A stretch of 64,000 nt of DNA from Branchiostoma belcheri. Lineage: Eukaryota > Chordata > Leptocardii > Amphioxiformes > Branchiostomatidae. Location of the stretch: NCBI RefSeq assembly GCF_001625305.1, contig NW_017802713.1:1090602-1154601 (forward strand), read 5' to 3'. Shown in pieces: positions 46,175 through 56,550 of the stretch. Each line of letters begins with the position of its first letter. The stretch's first letter is position 1. The translations under genes and the position numbers were made by a program. The notes under the pieces were generated by a model. The model did not search any database, was not told where the DNA came from, and saw only the letters and a list, made by a program, of their open reading frames with translations.

Positions 46175-47428
46175 TACAAGCACACACACTGATGTATACA
46201 CACATACGGGCAAACATACACACACATGCACACAAGGCTCACATAGTTACTTGCAAGAGTCTATTTACAATATCATATTTACAAGATCATTATTTACAGT
46301 TTACCATGACACATTTCCACAAGGGTTTTCAGAGCAGTACTGTTGTTGTGACTAAGAATCATCCTAACATCAAAGGTAGTGACTAGTCTTATAGATGTTA
46401 CTGAATCATTGCTTACATGTTTAATTACATGCCAATCTCAACGTGTTACTATTTAGAGATTCCACATACAGCTAGCACAAATATCTGGTTTGTAGTTAGT
46501 AACATTTTGGAGTCATAAATTGTCATCTACATGTATTAATAATATGTAAGCAAGGAATGACATCCACAAATGTAGAATCTGTTCAGACAACATCTATGCT
46601 TTGGCTTTGAGTATTTTTTGAAACAGATTTTTGAGAGCTGTTGAAAACATTTGCACCTTCAATTGTCAGTTCTTCTTCACTCACTTTTGGATATAATATT
46701 GGAAATATGTTAAGTCAATTCAATGCAGACATGATTCAATTTTCCAAGGCACAGTTACACGTAACAGCACTTAAGCAAATACAAGTTCATTGTCACAATG
46801 TCAAGAATTAACATCCAGGTCATATGAGTGGAAGGTCTTGCAGTTTTAGCCAGTTAAACTGAAACTTTATTGTCATGTTTCGAGTTTTTACTCCTACCAG
46901 TAACCGCATGTCTCCAACAAACATGTACCTGGATATCACTTCCAAAATGTACGATCATAGCTCTAGCCAGCAGAGCAACTCTTGCCCTGACACCCCAAAT
47001 CTACCTTTGAAATGGGGCATCATTCTTGCTTGCAGAAACTGCCTCAAATCTGGTCACATTTTCACAACTGGACATGTGTGGTAATAAGAGAAAACACAGC
47101 CCTCCACTGGGTAGAGGTTTCATAACTTAAACACACGCAAAAACTCATCACATACATGTACATGTACATGACTCAGAAGATACCCTTCCATGCTATGTAC
47201 AGTACATGCATGTCATTTGAATATAGCTGTATCAATAGTGCATTTTGAAGTAAAATTAAAGGGGTAAGGAAAAATACATAGCCAACATGGCATAATTTTT
47301 CTTGAGTGGCAATTTTTCTTTTGATAGCGATACTTGCATTTGTTACATAAATTTTGTGAATATTTTCACCCTGTAGAGACAGAATATTCATGAACACATC
47401 TCCTATGTACACAACTGTTTTCCCCCCT
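44500..47428 (-). other. RYK: Probable RYK 3' UTR and flank
   Basis: AT-rich sequence past the RYK stop. Minus-strand AATAAA signals lie at about 46866 and 44985. A (CA)n tract is at 46143-46215. No exon or other gene is seen. The transcript end is unknown. Confidence 0.5.
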
Positions 47429-47540
47429 CTATATGTAGAGCCCCAGAGCCTTGTGGAACTCCTGTAGACAGGCCGTCAACTGGGCGAACTTTGGTCTCTC
47501 TTCTGGCGACAGGGCCCAGCAACACGCCATGATGGCAAAC
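47429..47540 (-). CDS. RYK: RYK exon 12 of this window: kinase C terminus
   Basis: A 112 nt exon after CCCAG. It reads FAIMACCWALSPEERPKFAQ then LTACLQEFHKALGLYI and stops at TAG (47429-47431). It is almost identical to the end of vertebrate RYK, so the gene's 3' boundary is secure. Confidence 0.97.
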
Positions 47541-50500
47541 CTGGGAAAAACAGGAAAATTGTTTAAGTGTTAGGGCCACCAGATGACAAGACGATTTTGA
47601 AATCATTATTGAACATCTTGAATGATAGAATAAGCAATGCAGCTGGAAAAAAATGTTAACACTCTTTCTTAAATATTGAAAACCCACGCACACTCCCACA
47701 CACAACGCACATGCGCACACACACACGCGGCCGCGCGCGCACACACGCACACACACATTCAAGTCCCCCCACACACACTTTCAATGCACACATACACACA
47801 CACGTATGCACATACAGACACACACACACATAGATACACACACACACACACACACACACACAATGATTTGAGAAAAAACAACTGTACAACTCACAGTTCA
47901 TCAGGACAGTTAATAGGTTGGGGTGCCCTGAAACCGTCCCTCAGGTACGAGGCCATCTCAAAGGGGTCAATGTCGGAGTATGGCGTCTGTCCCAAGGTCA
48001 TCAGTTCCCATAGCAACACGCCAAACGCCCACTGGGAAGACGAAAAAAGAACGTCTGAATACATGTTTGTGTGCACACAACTGAAACTGGAATAATCTTT
48101 GCCAGAAATACCACCTGCGAGTGCGAGTAAAATTGGAGCTGTGTGGGTATTTGTCTACCTGCATCTAACATACACCATTACTGAGTTTATACATACATAT
48201 TGGTGTATGTGGAATTTCATTTGCTGCTTTTATTCATTACCACATAAAAAAAATAAAGGCAATGGTTTCTGTTTACTTGCAAACAGTTTAGGTGTTATCT
48301 ACCAAATGTACAGTTCCTAAATTCTGTGCCTGTGTAGGTATTCAGAAAAATGTATTTCGAGCCCTGTTTGCCAATGAAATAATGAATGAAAGACCTTTAT
48401 TGCACATTTTTGCTCATTGCGAACTAAGTACAGGTAATGGTAAATAGCGATGGTAGACTAAAATATATCTATAGTAAAAACTACACATGTACAGGTTCTG
48501 CTTCTTCTCGCTTCTTAAGACAGTTGAAAATGTAAGAACAGATGGAGTTTATAGTACGAGGATTATCGAATTTCATGAGAAAAGTGAATTTATCTTTTCT
48601 ATCTAAAAATCTAAAACTAAGGAAATAATTTTGAATACAAATGAAGAGAATCTTTCTCTCATTATTATATAGAGAAAGATTATAACAATACCTACATTAT
48701 AATAATACAATGTAGGAAAACTTACCACATCACTTGCTGAAGAGAAGTGTTTGTCCACCAGACTCTCGATGGCGAGCCATTTGACGGGTCTGTTCTCGTT
48801 GTCTCCCAGACAGTGGTAGTCTCCTGAGAACAGGTCCCTCGCTAAGGCGTTGTCTGTCACTTTGACGTTTAGCCCTTCATCCAGCCTACAACAAGAATAA
48901 AGAAATCAGAGATTAATTGTTGATGTCATGTATCCATAAAGTCTCGCATGAATAAAGTGTCTGTAACCGTTACTCTATTGCGCTTACATTTGTATGTGAT
49001 CGGTGATTAATTAACCTGATGAAGGCGACAGTGGTCATTAAAAATTTGATCCATCTGTATCTGTATCAGTATAGCCAGTATAACCACCCTTCGGCATAGC
49101 ACACCAGCTTCGCAGGCACGCGGCGCGCGGCAGCTAGCTATATCACGCCGAACGACTTGTTACGCTCAATCTTTGCACATTTAATTGCAGGAGTTGTTTA
49201 AAGCTTTCTAGTGATGATGCCCCAACTGTGCTTGGTGGCAATGGGTTCCAGTCTACGATAGTTCTGGGGAAATACGAGTTTTTGAACACCTCAATTCTTG
49301 GCACAATCCTTATGTACCCTTTGCAGACTTCTGGGAAGTATTTTGGATTTTCGTGACCAAAAAGTTCACAGTTCACTCCAGGAAGTGTTTTGTGAAGTGT
49401 GGATTGTCATCATCATCATCATCATTGGTTGGGATAAACATACATGAACTCAAAACAAATCCATGAACTCAAAACATAAGTACTACTACAAATGGGGTGT
49501 CACAATGTTGACTTTGGGTACTTACACACAGTTTCTGGTGGCCAGATCTCTGTGCACCACCCCACGTTTCCCCAGGTACTGCATGGCTTTACCAATCTGT
49601 ATGGCCAGGTGCACCAGGTCTTGTGTGGACAGGATCTGGGAAAGGAAGGAACCAAAATACATAATAGTCAGTTGTCATGAATCACCAACTTCCAGTCTGC
49701 AGTATTTGGACTATTGCACGCTGGGGTGTGCCCCTACTCTTTTTTCCAAAGGTGTGGTGGGTTCTTTAACGTGCATGGGACCTCAATCTAATGTCCTGTC
49801 CGAAGGACATCCCTAATGGAAGCTAAGTACTCATTTTCACCTGAGTGAAGTGAAGAAAGTCATGTAAAGTGCCTTTCCCAAGGGCACAAGATCTGTGACA
49901 TGACAGGATTTTGAACCCAGGACCTCTTGGTTCATCATGAAGTCACAGGACCCAACAAATAAATATAATTCACCATAGTGGTGTAGTACCTGATGCGTGT
50001 GTGTTTCCGAGGCTCTGCAGTGCTTGAGAAAGACCTTCAGGTTCCCGTGGTTCAGGTAGGGGAAGATGGTCATGGGTCGGCCGTCGTCCAGACAGGCGTA
50101 CGTGATGGTCTGTACGTGTCGGTGGTGAACACCACGCAGCATGCAGCTCTCACGCAGCAGCAACAGGACCTGCTCTTCTGATGCTTGGTCTGCAAGGTAA
50201 ACAATTTACTGTTAGTAACCCTTTCTCGTATTCTGCATCTTAAAATTTCTCTCTATTCTCATTGTAAATGCTGACTGCAGCCAGAGACTACATGTGGACA
50301 CCACGCAGCATGCAGCTCTCACGCAGCAGCAACAGTACCTGCTCTTCTGATGCTTGGTCTGCAAGATTAACGAGAAAATAGAGATTTCAGACTTCTAGGA
50401 AGTACATGCAATCCTCAGCTTCTTGAAATTCCTCTTGTAGTCCTCTAATTCCTGCTAGCTCCCCGGGCAGATTCTGAGACTTCAACCTCCAGTCATTCTG

Positions 50501-53500
50501 GTACTCAATCTTGTGCTATCAGCCCAATAATGATTCCACAAGTAGTAATACCATAGTACATATAGTAGTATCTGTATTCATAAAGGTTCAGATATCAAAA
50601 AGTTAAACAATGCATATTGCAACTGCATCTGATACTATCAGTGATAGACGTACAGTCAAATCTGCCCAAGAGACCACCTTTACATGATAAAGATCACCTG
50701 GCCAGTGTGACAATTTTTTGATGGCCCCATAGATAATTTTTTTTTTCATTTAACATAAGTACATGTATTAGGAATCTTCTATAGTGACCACTAATGTCCA
50801 CAGATATTCTATGTCCCAAGAGGTCTTTTTGTTTAGCATTTGACTGTATATAGATATAGAGATCAATGACTTAGATTTGTCATTTGACTGAGATAAAATG
50901 CCCACCTGTGACAGTCTTCACGAAGACCTCCTGTTCCGTCCTGTCCTCCCCCACCACAATGCCGTGATAGATTCTCCCGAAGGTGCCCTCCTGTAGCACC
51001 TCCCCCAGTGTGACATCACTACGCTGGATACAGATGTCTGACAGCTGCGACCGGATGTCTGACACTGGCTCTGTTATGTTCGGGTATCTTCTCAGGCTGG
51101 GGTAGGCTGGGAGGAAAAAAAGTTTCATGTCAAAATCTGGGAGTCAGGAAGGCAATGCCTTGAAGAATACAACTTCTTAGGCTGGGGTGGGCTGGACTTA
51201 AGACAGGAAAAATTTCATTTCAAAATCTGGGAATAAGGATGGGAATTGTTTTTCAGAATAAGACATTAGCTTGACTAGGATGTCTTCTCAGGCTGGGGTG
51301 GGCTGGAAGGAAGAGAGGAGAAATTTTGTTTCAAAGAATGGCAATGTTTATGAAAAATGAAACATAAGTTTGACTGGGATGTCTGCAACCGGTTCGTTCA
51401 TGTTGGGGTATCTTTTCGGGCTGGGGTAGGCTAGGAGGAATCAATGTGAAACTTTCCTGATCAAATAAATGTATATCCATAAAACTGACTGAACGTAAGA
51501 ACTTACACGGATGTTTCAAGCAGAATCAGTGGTCAGAACCTATGGCTGCCTTTGTTTTTGTTTTCAATAGTTTGTAGGCTTTTGAAATTTGACTTCCATT
51601 GGCACAATGTTTCAGGAAAAATTCCAACTTTTGCATGCCAAACTTTGAAAAGTTACTGCAGTAAGAAGCAAGAAAACAACTTGGATCATCAACAAAAAAA
51701 AAAGTTAAATTTGTTGGGAACAATCGATCATGTTGGCACTGAGCTTTGTCAAGAACCCAGACTAGTATACATGTAGTACAGCAAGAAGTAGACAAGAGTT
51801 TGATCTTACCCGGAGCGCCGAAGGCCCCCAGACCTGACGTGTTTGGTGTGTCAGCACGGAGGTACGTCTGTGTACTGCTCTGGGACAGGACCTGGGAGCT
51901 GTCTGAGTCACTGCAGGGCAGAAACAGAATAAAGAAACTTTTACAACATTACTTTAGCAACTCTTCTGACAGATCTAACAGGCCAATCCCATAGCCCCAT
52001 CCATCGCCATCAAAACTTAGAAATGCAAATTTAAAACGTAAAAAATGAAAATACATTGTACATGTATTTGACGGACATGCAGCCACTTTCTCATTGGAGA
52101 CTACTGTATAACTACTGTACGAAAGAAATGTTTCAACCGCAAATTGGAATCGCACATAAAAGAACAAAACTCTCACGAACTATAGTACAGTGTTAGGAAG
52201 TGGATTAGGGTAGAGGAATGCTTGGTACAATACTACTGTATTAGGAGGTGGGTTAGGGATGTAGGGTTAGGGTTGAGAAGTGCTCGGTACACAGATTAGT
52301 GCACAAGAAATAGCCTGTACCGTGTCCTACAAGAGCGAGGAACGTAATTATCGGTAGCTGTCCTGGAACACACATGAGAAAAGTAACAACTTATAAATCA
52401 TGGGTTAGAAAAAGAGACCTGTGCCATCTCTCAACTGTGCACTCAAATGACCACTTTTCAAGGCAGAACTTAGATGTTTCAGTGATCTTTTTTAGTGAAA
52501 ATTACTGTTGGAAGTACCACAGAACATAATATGACTGCTTTTGTTTTTTTTAAATAGTTTTTTTGGGCTTAAAAAATCAAAGAAATTCTTGTTTAGGTTC
52601 TTTGCCAATCTTTCTGAGAGTTGACAAAAGGCATCTGCATAATATACTATAAGGCCTGCTCCTGAGGCATCGCCAAAAAGGAGTGGCAATGCACGATTGA
52701 GAGGAGCACAGAAGAAACAGATTCCTTAAAGGTAGGGTAAAGCATTAAAATGAGCAAAAAGAGAGTTGAAGAAATTACAAGAAAAAGGGCAAGTAATCAT
52801 TAATAGATTTTAATGTCAATAAATGCAATAATTCAGATCTATGCCGTGAGAGAAAGGAACGTACAAAATAAGAAACTAAGAAAGCAAAAGTGTGTCAGAG
52901 AGACTTCGTATCAGTCCATAAGAAATACCTTATTCTGTCATTCTGTTTGATGGAGTGGACGTTGATTGCAGCTATCGCCATGGCGATGAGGAAGATGATT
53001 GTACAGGCCACGCCCACAGCGATGTAGAACACACTGGTGGAGTTGGAGACCGAGTAGTCTGTGGTAAGGAAGGTACAAGAATGTCATAGTGTCAACATTT
53101 TATCTAACATTTTAGTCCAAGCTTTTGTAACAAGAAAACAGATACATTTTATATCAGACTTTTGTGAAGTGTAAAGTACATGTATGCTATCATCTTCCTG
53201 AATTCCCCCATGTCGACCACAAAAAAAGCAAAAAGATTCTACTACTACAAAACACAAGGAAAATGACAAAAATCAACTGGAAAGTTCAAAACTAAAGCCA
53301 GTAGCAAAACATACTTTACTATAAACAGTGCTATTACTTTTTCTTTTTCTTTCCAAAATCAGTATAGTATGGGACACTTGCATAACTTGCCATGCAATAT
53401 CATCAATGATATTATATACTATAGGACTCAATACTCAAGTCAGTAGTACTGTAACCTTTACCTTTACCTAGTCCCATCCTCATGCCTGAGGGTTAGGGAC

Positions 53501-55710
53501 TGTAATAGTACTGTGACAGCTACAGCATTACATGCACCCCAACTCTTACAACAGACATTTGTATGTCATGCAGGATCTGTTCAGGCAGAGATAGGAAGAC
53601 TGACAGACCTGACTCACCTCTCACTATGGGGGAAGAGTTGTTCACGCTCCCACTGCCTGGTTTACTCACAGGGGCACTGTCTGGAAATAACAAAAAACTT
53701 CAGTCGTATTACTACATACTTATATGCAGTACAATTTTCAGGTAGGCTGTGATATAATCAAACACTAGCAAGGATCTAAGATGGCATTTTCTCTATAACA
53801 AGACAGCTGAACTTTGCAGGACAATGCATAACTATTCCGTAAATTCCCTTAAAGCTACTCTTTCACAGGTCTTGATGAGGAAGACAGGCACACTGTACAA
53901 TCATTGTACAGATTCAATGTACCAGGAAAATTTCATTTATTATCTTTCAGATCATGTATATTGAAGCCACAACCTTTCCAGACGCGTGGAAGTCTAGTGA
54001 GCGTCAAAAGTTGGGATTAAACCTCTCCACCTACTCAGCTCAATCTAATTTACTTCAAGTATAAAACTAAGACATTCTATTATTAAGTTTTTTATCATGA
54101 TCAACTCGCAAAGAAACAAGCACATTGTTTCATTTTGACTTGCATCCAGTTACTAGAGAATTCTTTCAGCAGTGACAAGTTTTTGAAGGGTAATGCTCTC
54201 ACGAGACTAGGCCTCTCTGTGAACAAGATGGACTGATAGTCATCGAAAATTTGGATGTTAGTAGTTTTACCCTTCAAAAACTTGTCACTGCTAAAAGAAT
54301 TCTCTAGTAACTGTAACTATATGTGACAAATGATTCTCTTCTACGAATTGTACCCAAAATTGATACATTGAAAAGCAGGTATACGCACTTATCATGCACA
54401 TTTTCCGTCTGCGGAAGTTGAGCACTGTGTAGTTCTGGGCTGAGTGTAGAGTCACGTTCAGCTGTATGTGCACCCCCACCTCCGCATTGGACTGGCCCGA
54501 ACAAGTCAGGTTCACTCGGAAAACTGTGGGGGACAGAACATAGCACGTCATTCTTAACACACAAAATACATTGTACTTCGTTCTGAAAATTATGTGAGAG
54601 TGAACATAGTACATTATTTGTAGCACACAATATACTTTGCAGTCAGGTTCCATCTCAAAACAGTAAAGGAATGAGTATAGCGCATTATTTGTAGCTCACA
54701 AGATACAATCTTACTGTATACATGTATTACATAGGCACTGCTCAGTACAAGTATCAACAGTCAACTGAAAACTTACTCACTTTCCCAGCTCTAGAAATAA
54801 AGCTCTGTCTTAAAGAAGTATTAAGTTCAGCAGAGTCATGTAAAAATATTAGGGTGATAAGGGGGGTTTTGAGGATATGAATTGAGTGTATATAACAGTG
54901 TCTGACAACAGAAACAGGCATACCTGACTCCGCCTGTGGAACCTCCCCAGCAAGAGAGATGTTGGTCTCTGGCTTCTTCAGAATTCTGGTGTTTTCTGAC
55001 AGGAGATTCATTCGATAACGAACCTGGTAATGAGAGATAAACAAAACCAGTCCTGTTATTACTATGGTGAACATCATCAATTATCACCATTATACCATAA
55101 TTCTCCTATAAAAATTGTCAGTCAAAGTTGATGAGGTAGAAAGTTTACAAGCCTCAAAGTAATAATATCACTTTAAACTTTTGACACAAGTCAGAGAACA
55201 AGAAATAGCAATGCCTTCAAGTACCAGAGTTGTCAACCAAGGATTGAGGTGTTCAAGAATTCATTCTTTCCTAGAACTATCGCAGAGTGGAACTCACTGT
55301 CACCAAGTACAGTAGGGGCATTGTCATTAGATAGCTTTATACCATGTCTAGAGTTAGATGTTCAAGGGTTAGGTGTAACAAGTCGATCGGTGTAATGTAG
55401 CCAGCTGCCGCCGCGTGCCTGCGAAGCTGGTGTGTTATACTGGCTATACAGATACAGATACTAACTCCCCATCAAGATGTTCTTTCCTATATATGCCATC
55501 AAATGAACCTCCTCTAAATTGTAATCCTAAACAAAATTGCATAACTGTAGTGTGATACCTATTTTATGATAATCATTCAACTCACCCCTGGCGTACTAGA
55601 CTTCCATGTGAAGTGTAGACTGTTGATGTCTGCAGGTACAGGAAGGTTGAACTTCAGGGCATAGCTGTTCACCCGGTTATCTCTCACATAGTACAGATCA
55701 GCTGTCAACC
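47429..55710 (-). CDS. RYK: RYK receptor-like pseudokinase, 12 exons (5' partial)
   Basis: RYK is a single-pass Wnt co-receptor with a WIF domain outside and a catalytically impaired kinase inside. The twelve exons are phase-consistent, 1574 nt, or 523 codons plus a stop. In order they encode the WIF domain from GLTADLYYVRDN (residues 1-125), a short Ser-rich stem, one transmembrane helix (FYIAVGVACTIIFLIAMAIA, ~165-185), the linker SQSSTQTYLRADTPN, and the kinase with QEGTFGRIYHG, catalytic Lys in FVKTV, HRDLATRN, the altered DFG (DNA, in VTDNALARDL), and WAFGVLLWELMTLGQTPY. The signal peptide and first WIF strand (about 80 aa) are upstream, past a long intron. Confidence 0.96.
47690..47870. 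repeat. (CA)n microsatellite cluster, with a CG-alternating core
   Basis: The stretch is mainly CA, with an alternating core gcggccgcgcgcgcacacac at 47727-47746. It lies in the intron between the last two RYK exons. Alternating purine/pyrimidine DNA of this kind can adopt Z-form. Confidence 0.85.
47895..48031 (-). CDS. RYK: RYK kinase exon (APE/F-helix region)
   Basis: A 137 nt exon between CTTCCCAG and GTGAGT, reading WAFGVLLWELMTLGQTPYSD and on to APQPINCPDEL. The F-helix segment is that of a tyrosine kinase and is nearly identical to vertebrate RYK. Confidence 0.97.
48375..48610 (-). mobile_element. CR1-like LINE 3' end
   Basis: On the minus strand it ends in gtgcaataaaggtctttcat followed by tcatt repeats. 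This AATAAA-plus-short-tandem tail is characteristic of CR1-type LINEs. It is 5'-truncated with no coding part left. It lies in a RYK intron. Confidence 0.5.
48726..48885 (-). CDS. RYK: RYK kinase exon (DNA motif and activation loop)
   Basis: A 160 nt exon between TTGTAG and GTAAG. It reads LDEGLNVKVTDNALARDLFS and GDYHCLGDNENRPVKWLAIE. The DNA triplet replaces DFG, the known reason RYK is an impaired kinase. The activation-loop YHCLGDNENRPV is strictly family-specific. Confidence 0.97.
49052..49385 (-). mobile_element. CR1/L2-like LINE 3' end (copy D)
   Basis: The longest coding remnant of this family: an open minus-strand segment reads [20 protein letters not shown] and IVDWNPLPPSTVGASSLESF. 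This is the C-terminal tail typical of non-LTR ORF2. The tail is (tctgta)n at 49052-49070. Confidence 0.82.
49526..49635 (-). CDS. RYK: RYK kinase exon (catalytic loop)
   Basis: A 110 nt exon between TCCCAG and GTAAGT. It reads ILSTQDLVHLAIQIGKAMQY and LGKRGVVHRDLATRNCV. The catalytic-loop HRD is intact here, whereas I recall HKD in vertebrate RYK. Confidence 0.97.
49705..49955 (-). mobile_element. tRNA-derived SINE
   Basis: The minus-strand head has a B-box-like ctgggttcaaaatcctgtca. The body shares gtgcctttcccaagggcaca and ttctttaacgtgcatgggac (plus strand) with the copy at 56.2 kb. It lies between two RYK kinase exons. Confidence 0.65.
49990..50189 (-). CDS. RYK: RYK kinase exon (N-lobe, C-helix to hinge)
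   Basis: A 200 nt exon between TTGCAG and GTACTA. It reads QASEEQVLLLLRESCMLRGV, HHRHVQTITYACLDDGRP and MTIFPYLNHGNLKVFLKHC. It has the C-helix Glu and the hinge. Confidence 0.97.
50288..50358 (-). repeat. Duplicated 5' edge of the RYK N-lobe exon with a stop codon
   Basis: It repeats the acceptor TTGCAG and the first 21 or so codons (QASEEQVLLLLRESCMLRGV), then runs into VHM and TAG (50288-50290). It keeps the correct phase from the upstream exon. If spliced in, it would truncate RYK inside the kinase N-lobe. Confidence 0.85.
50906..51106 (-). CDS. RYK: RYK kinase exon (glycine loop and catalytic Lys)
   Basis: A 201 nt exon between TCCCAG and GTGGGC. It reads AYPSLRRYPNITEPVSDIRS, then LQEGTFGRIYHGIVV and QEVFVKTVTG. 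The glycine-rich loop is QEGTFGRI as in vertebrate RYK; the Lys of VKTV is the conserved one. Confidence 0.96.
51170..51445 (-). repeat. Three partial tandem duplicates of the glycine-loop exon's 5' edge
   Basis: The cluster ggctggggtgggctgg recurs near 51180, 51290 and 51420. The last, about 51376-51441, reads on the minus strand as an acceptor then YPSPKRYPNMNEPVADIP, close to the true exon start YPSLRRYPNITEPVSDIR. None has a donor like the true exon. Confidence 0.8.
51810..51910 (-). CDS. RYK: RYK juxtamembrane exon
   Basis: A 101 nt exon between CCTGCAG and GTAAG, reading DSDSSQVLSQSSTQTYLRAD and TPNTSGLGAFGAPG. The STQTxxYLRADTPN motif is characteristic of RYK. Confidence 0.95.
52929..53058 (-). 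CDS. RYK: RYK transmembrane exon
   Basis: A 130 nt exon between CCACAG and GTATTT. It reads YSVSNSTSVFYIAVGVACTI and IFLIAMAIAAINVHSIKQND. The hydrophobic stretch of about 21 residues is the only membrane span seen. Confidence 0.95.
53618..53680 (-). CDS. RYK: RYK extracellular stem exon
   Basis: A 63 nt exon between TTCCAG and GTGAGT that encodes SAPVSKPGSGSVNNSSPIVR. It is low complexity with an N-glycosylation sequon (NNSS). It keeps phase with both neighbours; the sequence itself is not conserved. Confidence 0.8.
54147..54313. repeat. Short inverted-repeat element (~165 bp)
   Basis: About 46 bp arms (cagttactagagaattcttt ... caagtttttgaagggtaa) flank a ~75 bp spacer. It resembles a small MITE or hairpin. 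No clear target duplication is seen. It is in a RYK intron. Confidence 0.75.
54389..54523 (-). CDS. RYK: RYK WIF-domain exon (C-terminal part)
   Basis: A 135 nt exon after CCACAG. It reads FRVNLTCSGQSNAEVGVHIQ, LNVTLHSAQNYTVLNFRRRK and MCMI. The LNVT...NYTVLNFRRRKMC core matches the end of the WIF domain. The donor is weak (A|GTGCGT) but is the only one that keeps phase. Confidence 0.9.
54924..55023 (-). CDS. RYK: RYK WIF-domain exon (middle)
   Basis: A 100 nt exon between TACCAG and GTATGC, encoding VRYRMNLLSENTRILKKPET and NISLAGEVPQAES. It matches the MPQxNISxxGEVPRTLS strand of the family. Confidence 0.94.
55211..55462 (+). mobile_element. CR1/L2-like LINE 3' end (copy E)
   Basis: It starts at tgccttcaagtaccagag and ends in gatacagatact. 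It is the plus-strand counterpart of copy C, with the hairpin shortened. It lies between two RYK WIF exons. Confidence 0.8.
55586..55710 (-). CDS. RYK: RYK WIF-domain exon (most upstream in window)
   Basis: A 125 nt exon between TTCCAG and GTGAGT. It reads LTADLYYVRDNRVNSYALKF and NLPVPADINSLHFTWKSSTP. The first two bases complete a Gly codon begun in an upstream exon that is not in the window, matching the LIGLDAELYYVR start of the family. Confidence 0.95.
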
Positions 55711-56159
55711 CTGGAATCATACAGAAAGAACAAACTGTTATTATAAATCTGAATATGTGGGAAGCATATTACACAATACAACACAGTTTCACAGGGTACA
55801 GGTTTATTATGTTTACCGAAGGAAAACATATTGTTTCTACTCAGTTTCTTCCTCCTCTTCTGTTCCAAACACTAATCTCTGACCTGGCCAATGACATGAT
55901 TTGTTGACGTCTGTCACCATAGTGACTGGTGTTGGGTTACATAATGTTGCAATTTCATGGTCTGCTTTACTCCTGTCACCATATACTCGTAGTACATGTA
56001 TGTGGATGTGTAAAAATTAACAGGGCAGACCATGTCCGAAGGTAAACATTATGCATTTGCCTTGCAAATGTTACTTCTCTAGTTTATTGAGATTTACCAC
56101 ACTTGTAGAAGGATTGACCTTTTCAAGATGTTAGACCCAGAGACCAGACTGTAAAATTT

Positions 56160-56412
56160 GAACCACTCACACTGAGATGGGCACCTATTCTTTCTCATGA
56201 GTGTGGTAGGTTCTTGAATATGCTCGAGGTGTTGCTTTTCTTGAACACAGGACCTCAAGTTTATGCCCATCTAAGAGGGTGTCCCTAACAATGTTAGGTA
56301 CTCATTTTTGCCTGAATCTAGTTAGGAAATACTGTAAAGTGCCTTTCCCAAGGGCATAACACTGCAGCCTACCAGAGATTCAAACCCTGAACCTTCAGAT
56401 TCTAAGTCCCAA
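56160..56412 (-). mobile_element. tRNA-derived SINE
   Basis: The minus-strand head has a B-box-like cagggtttgaatctctggta. The body shares gtgcctttcccaagggca and a catctaagagggtgtccct motif with the copy at 49.7 kb. Confidence 0.65.
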
Positions 56413-56469
56413 AAAAAAACACCTACTGTGACCTCAACGTGTATGCAAATTTGTAGTCATATGTGTATT

Positions 56470-56550
56470 TTTTACTGTATGTGTAATGTGTAATGAGCCC
56501 TGGAAGATTAGGCCTAACGGGCTAAAGGGTATCGTAATAAACTGAACTGA
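56470..56550 (+). mobile_element. LINE 3' tail
   Basis: gtaataaactgaactgaac ends a short retroelement remnant, with the same style of short tandem tail as at 6.7 kb. Confidence 0.5.
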
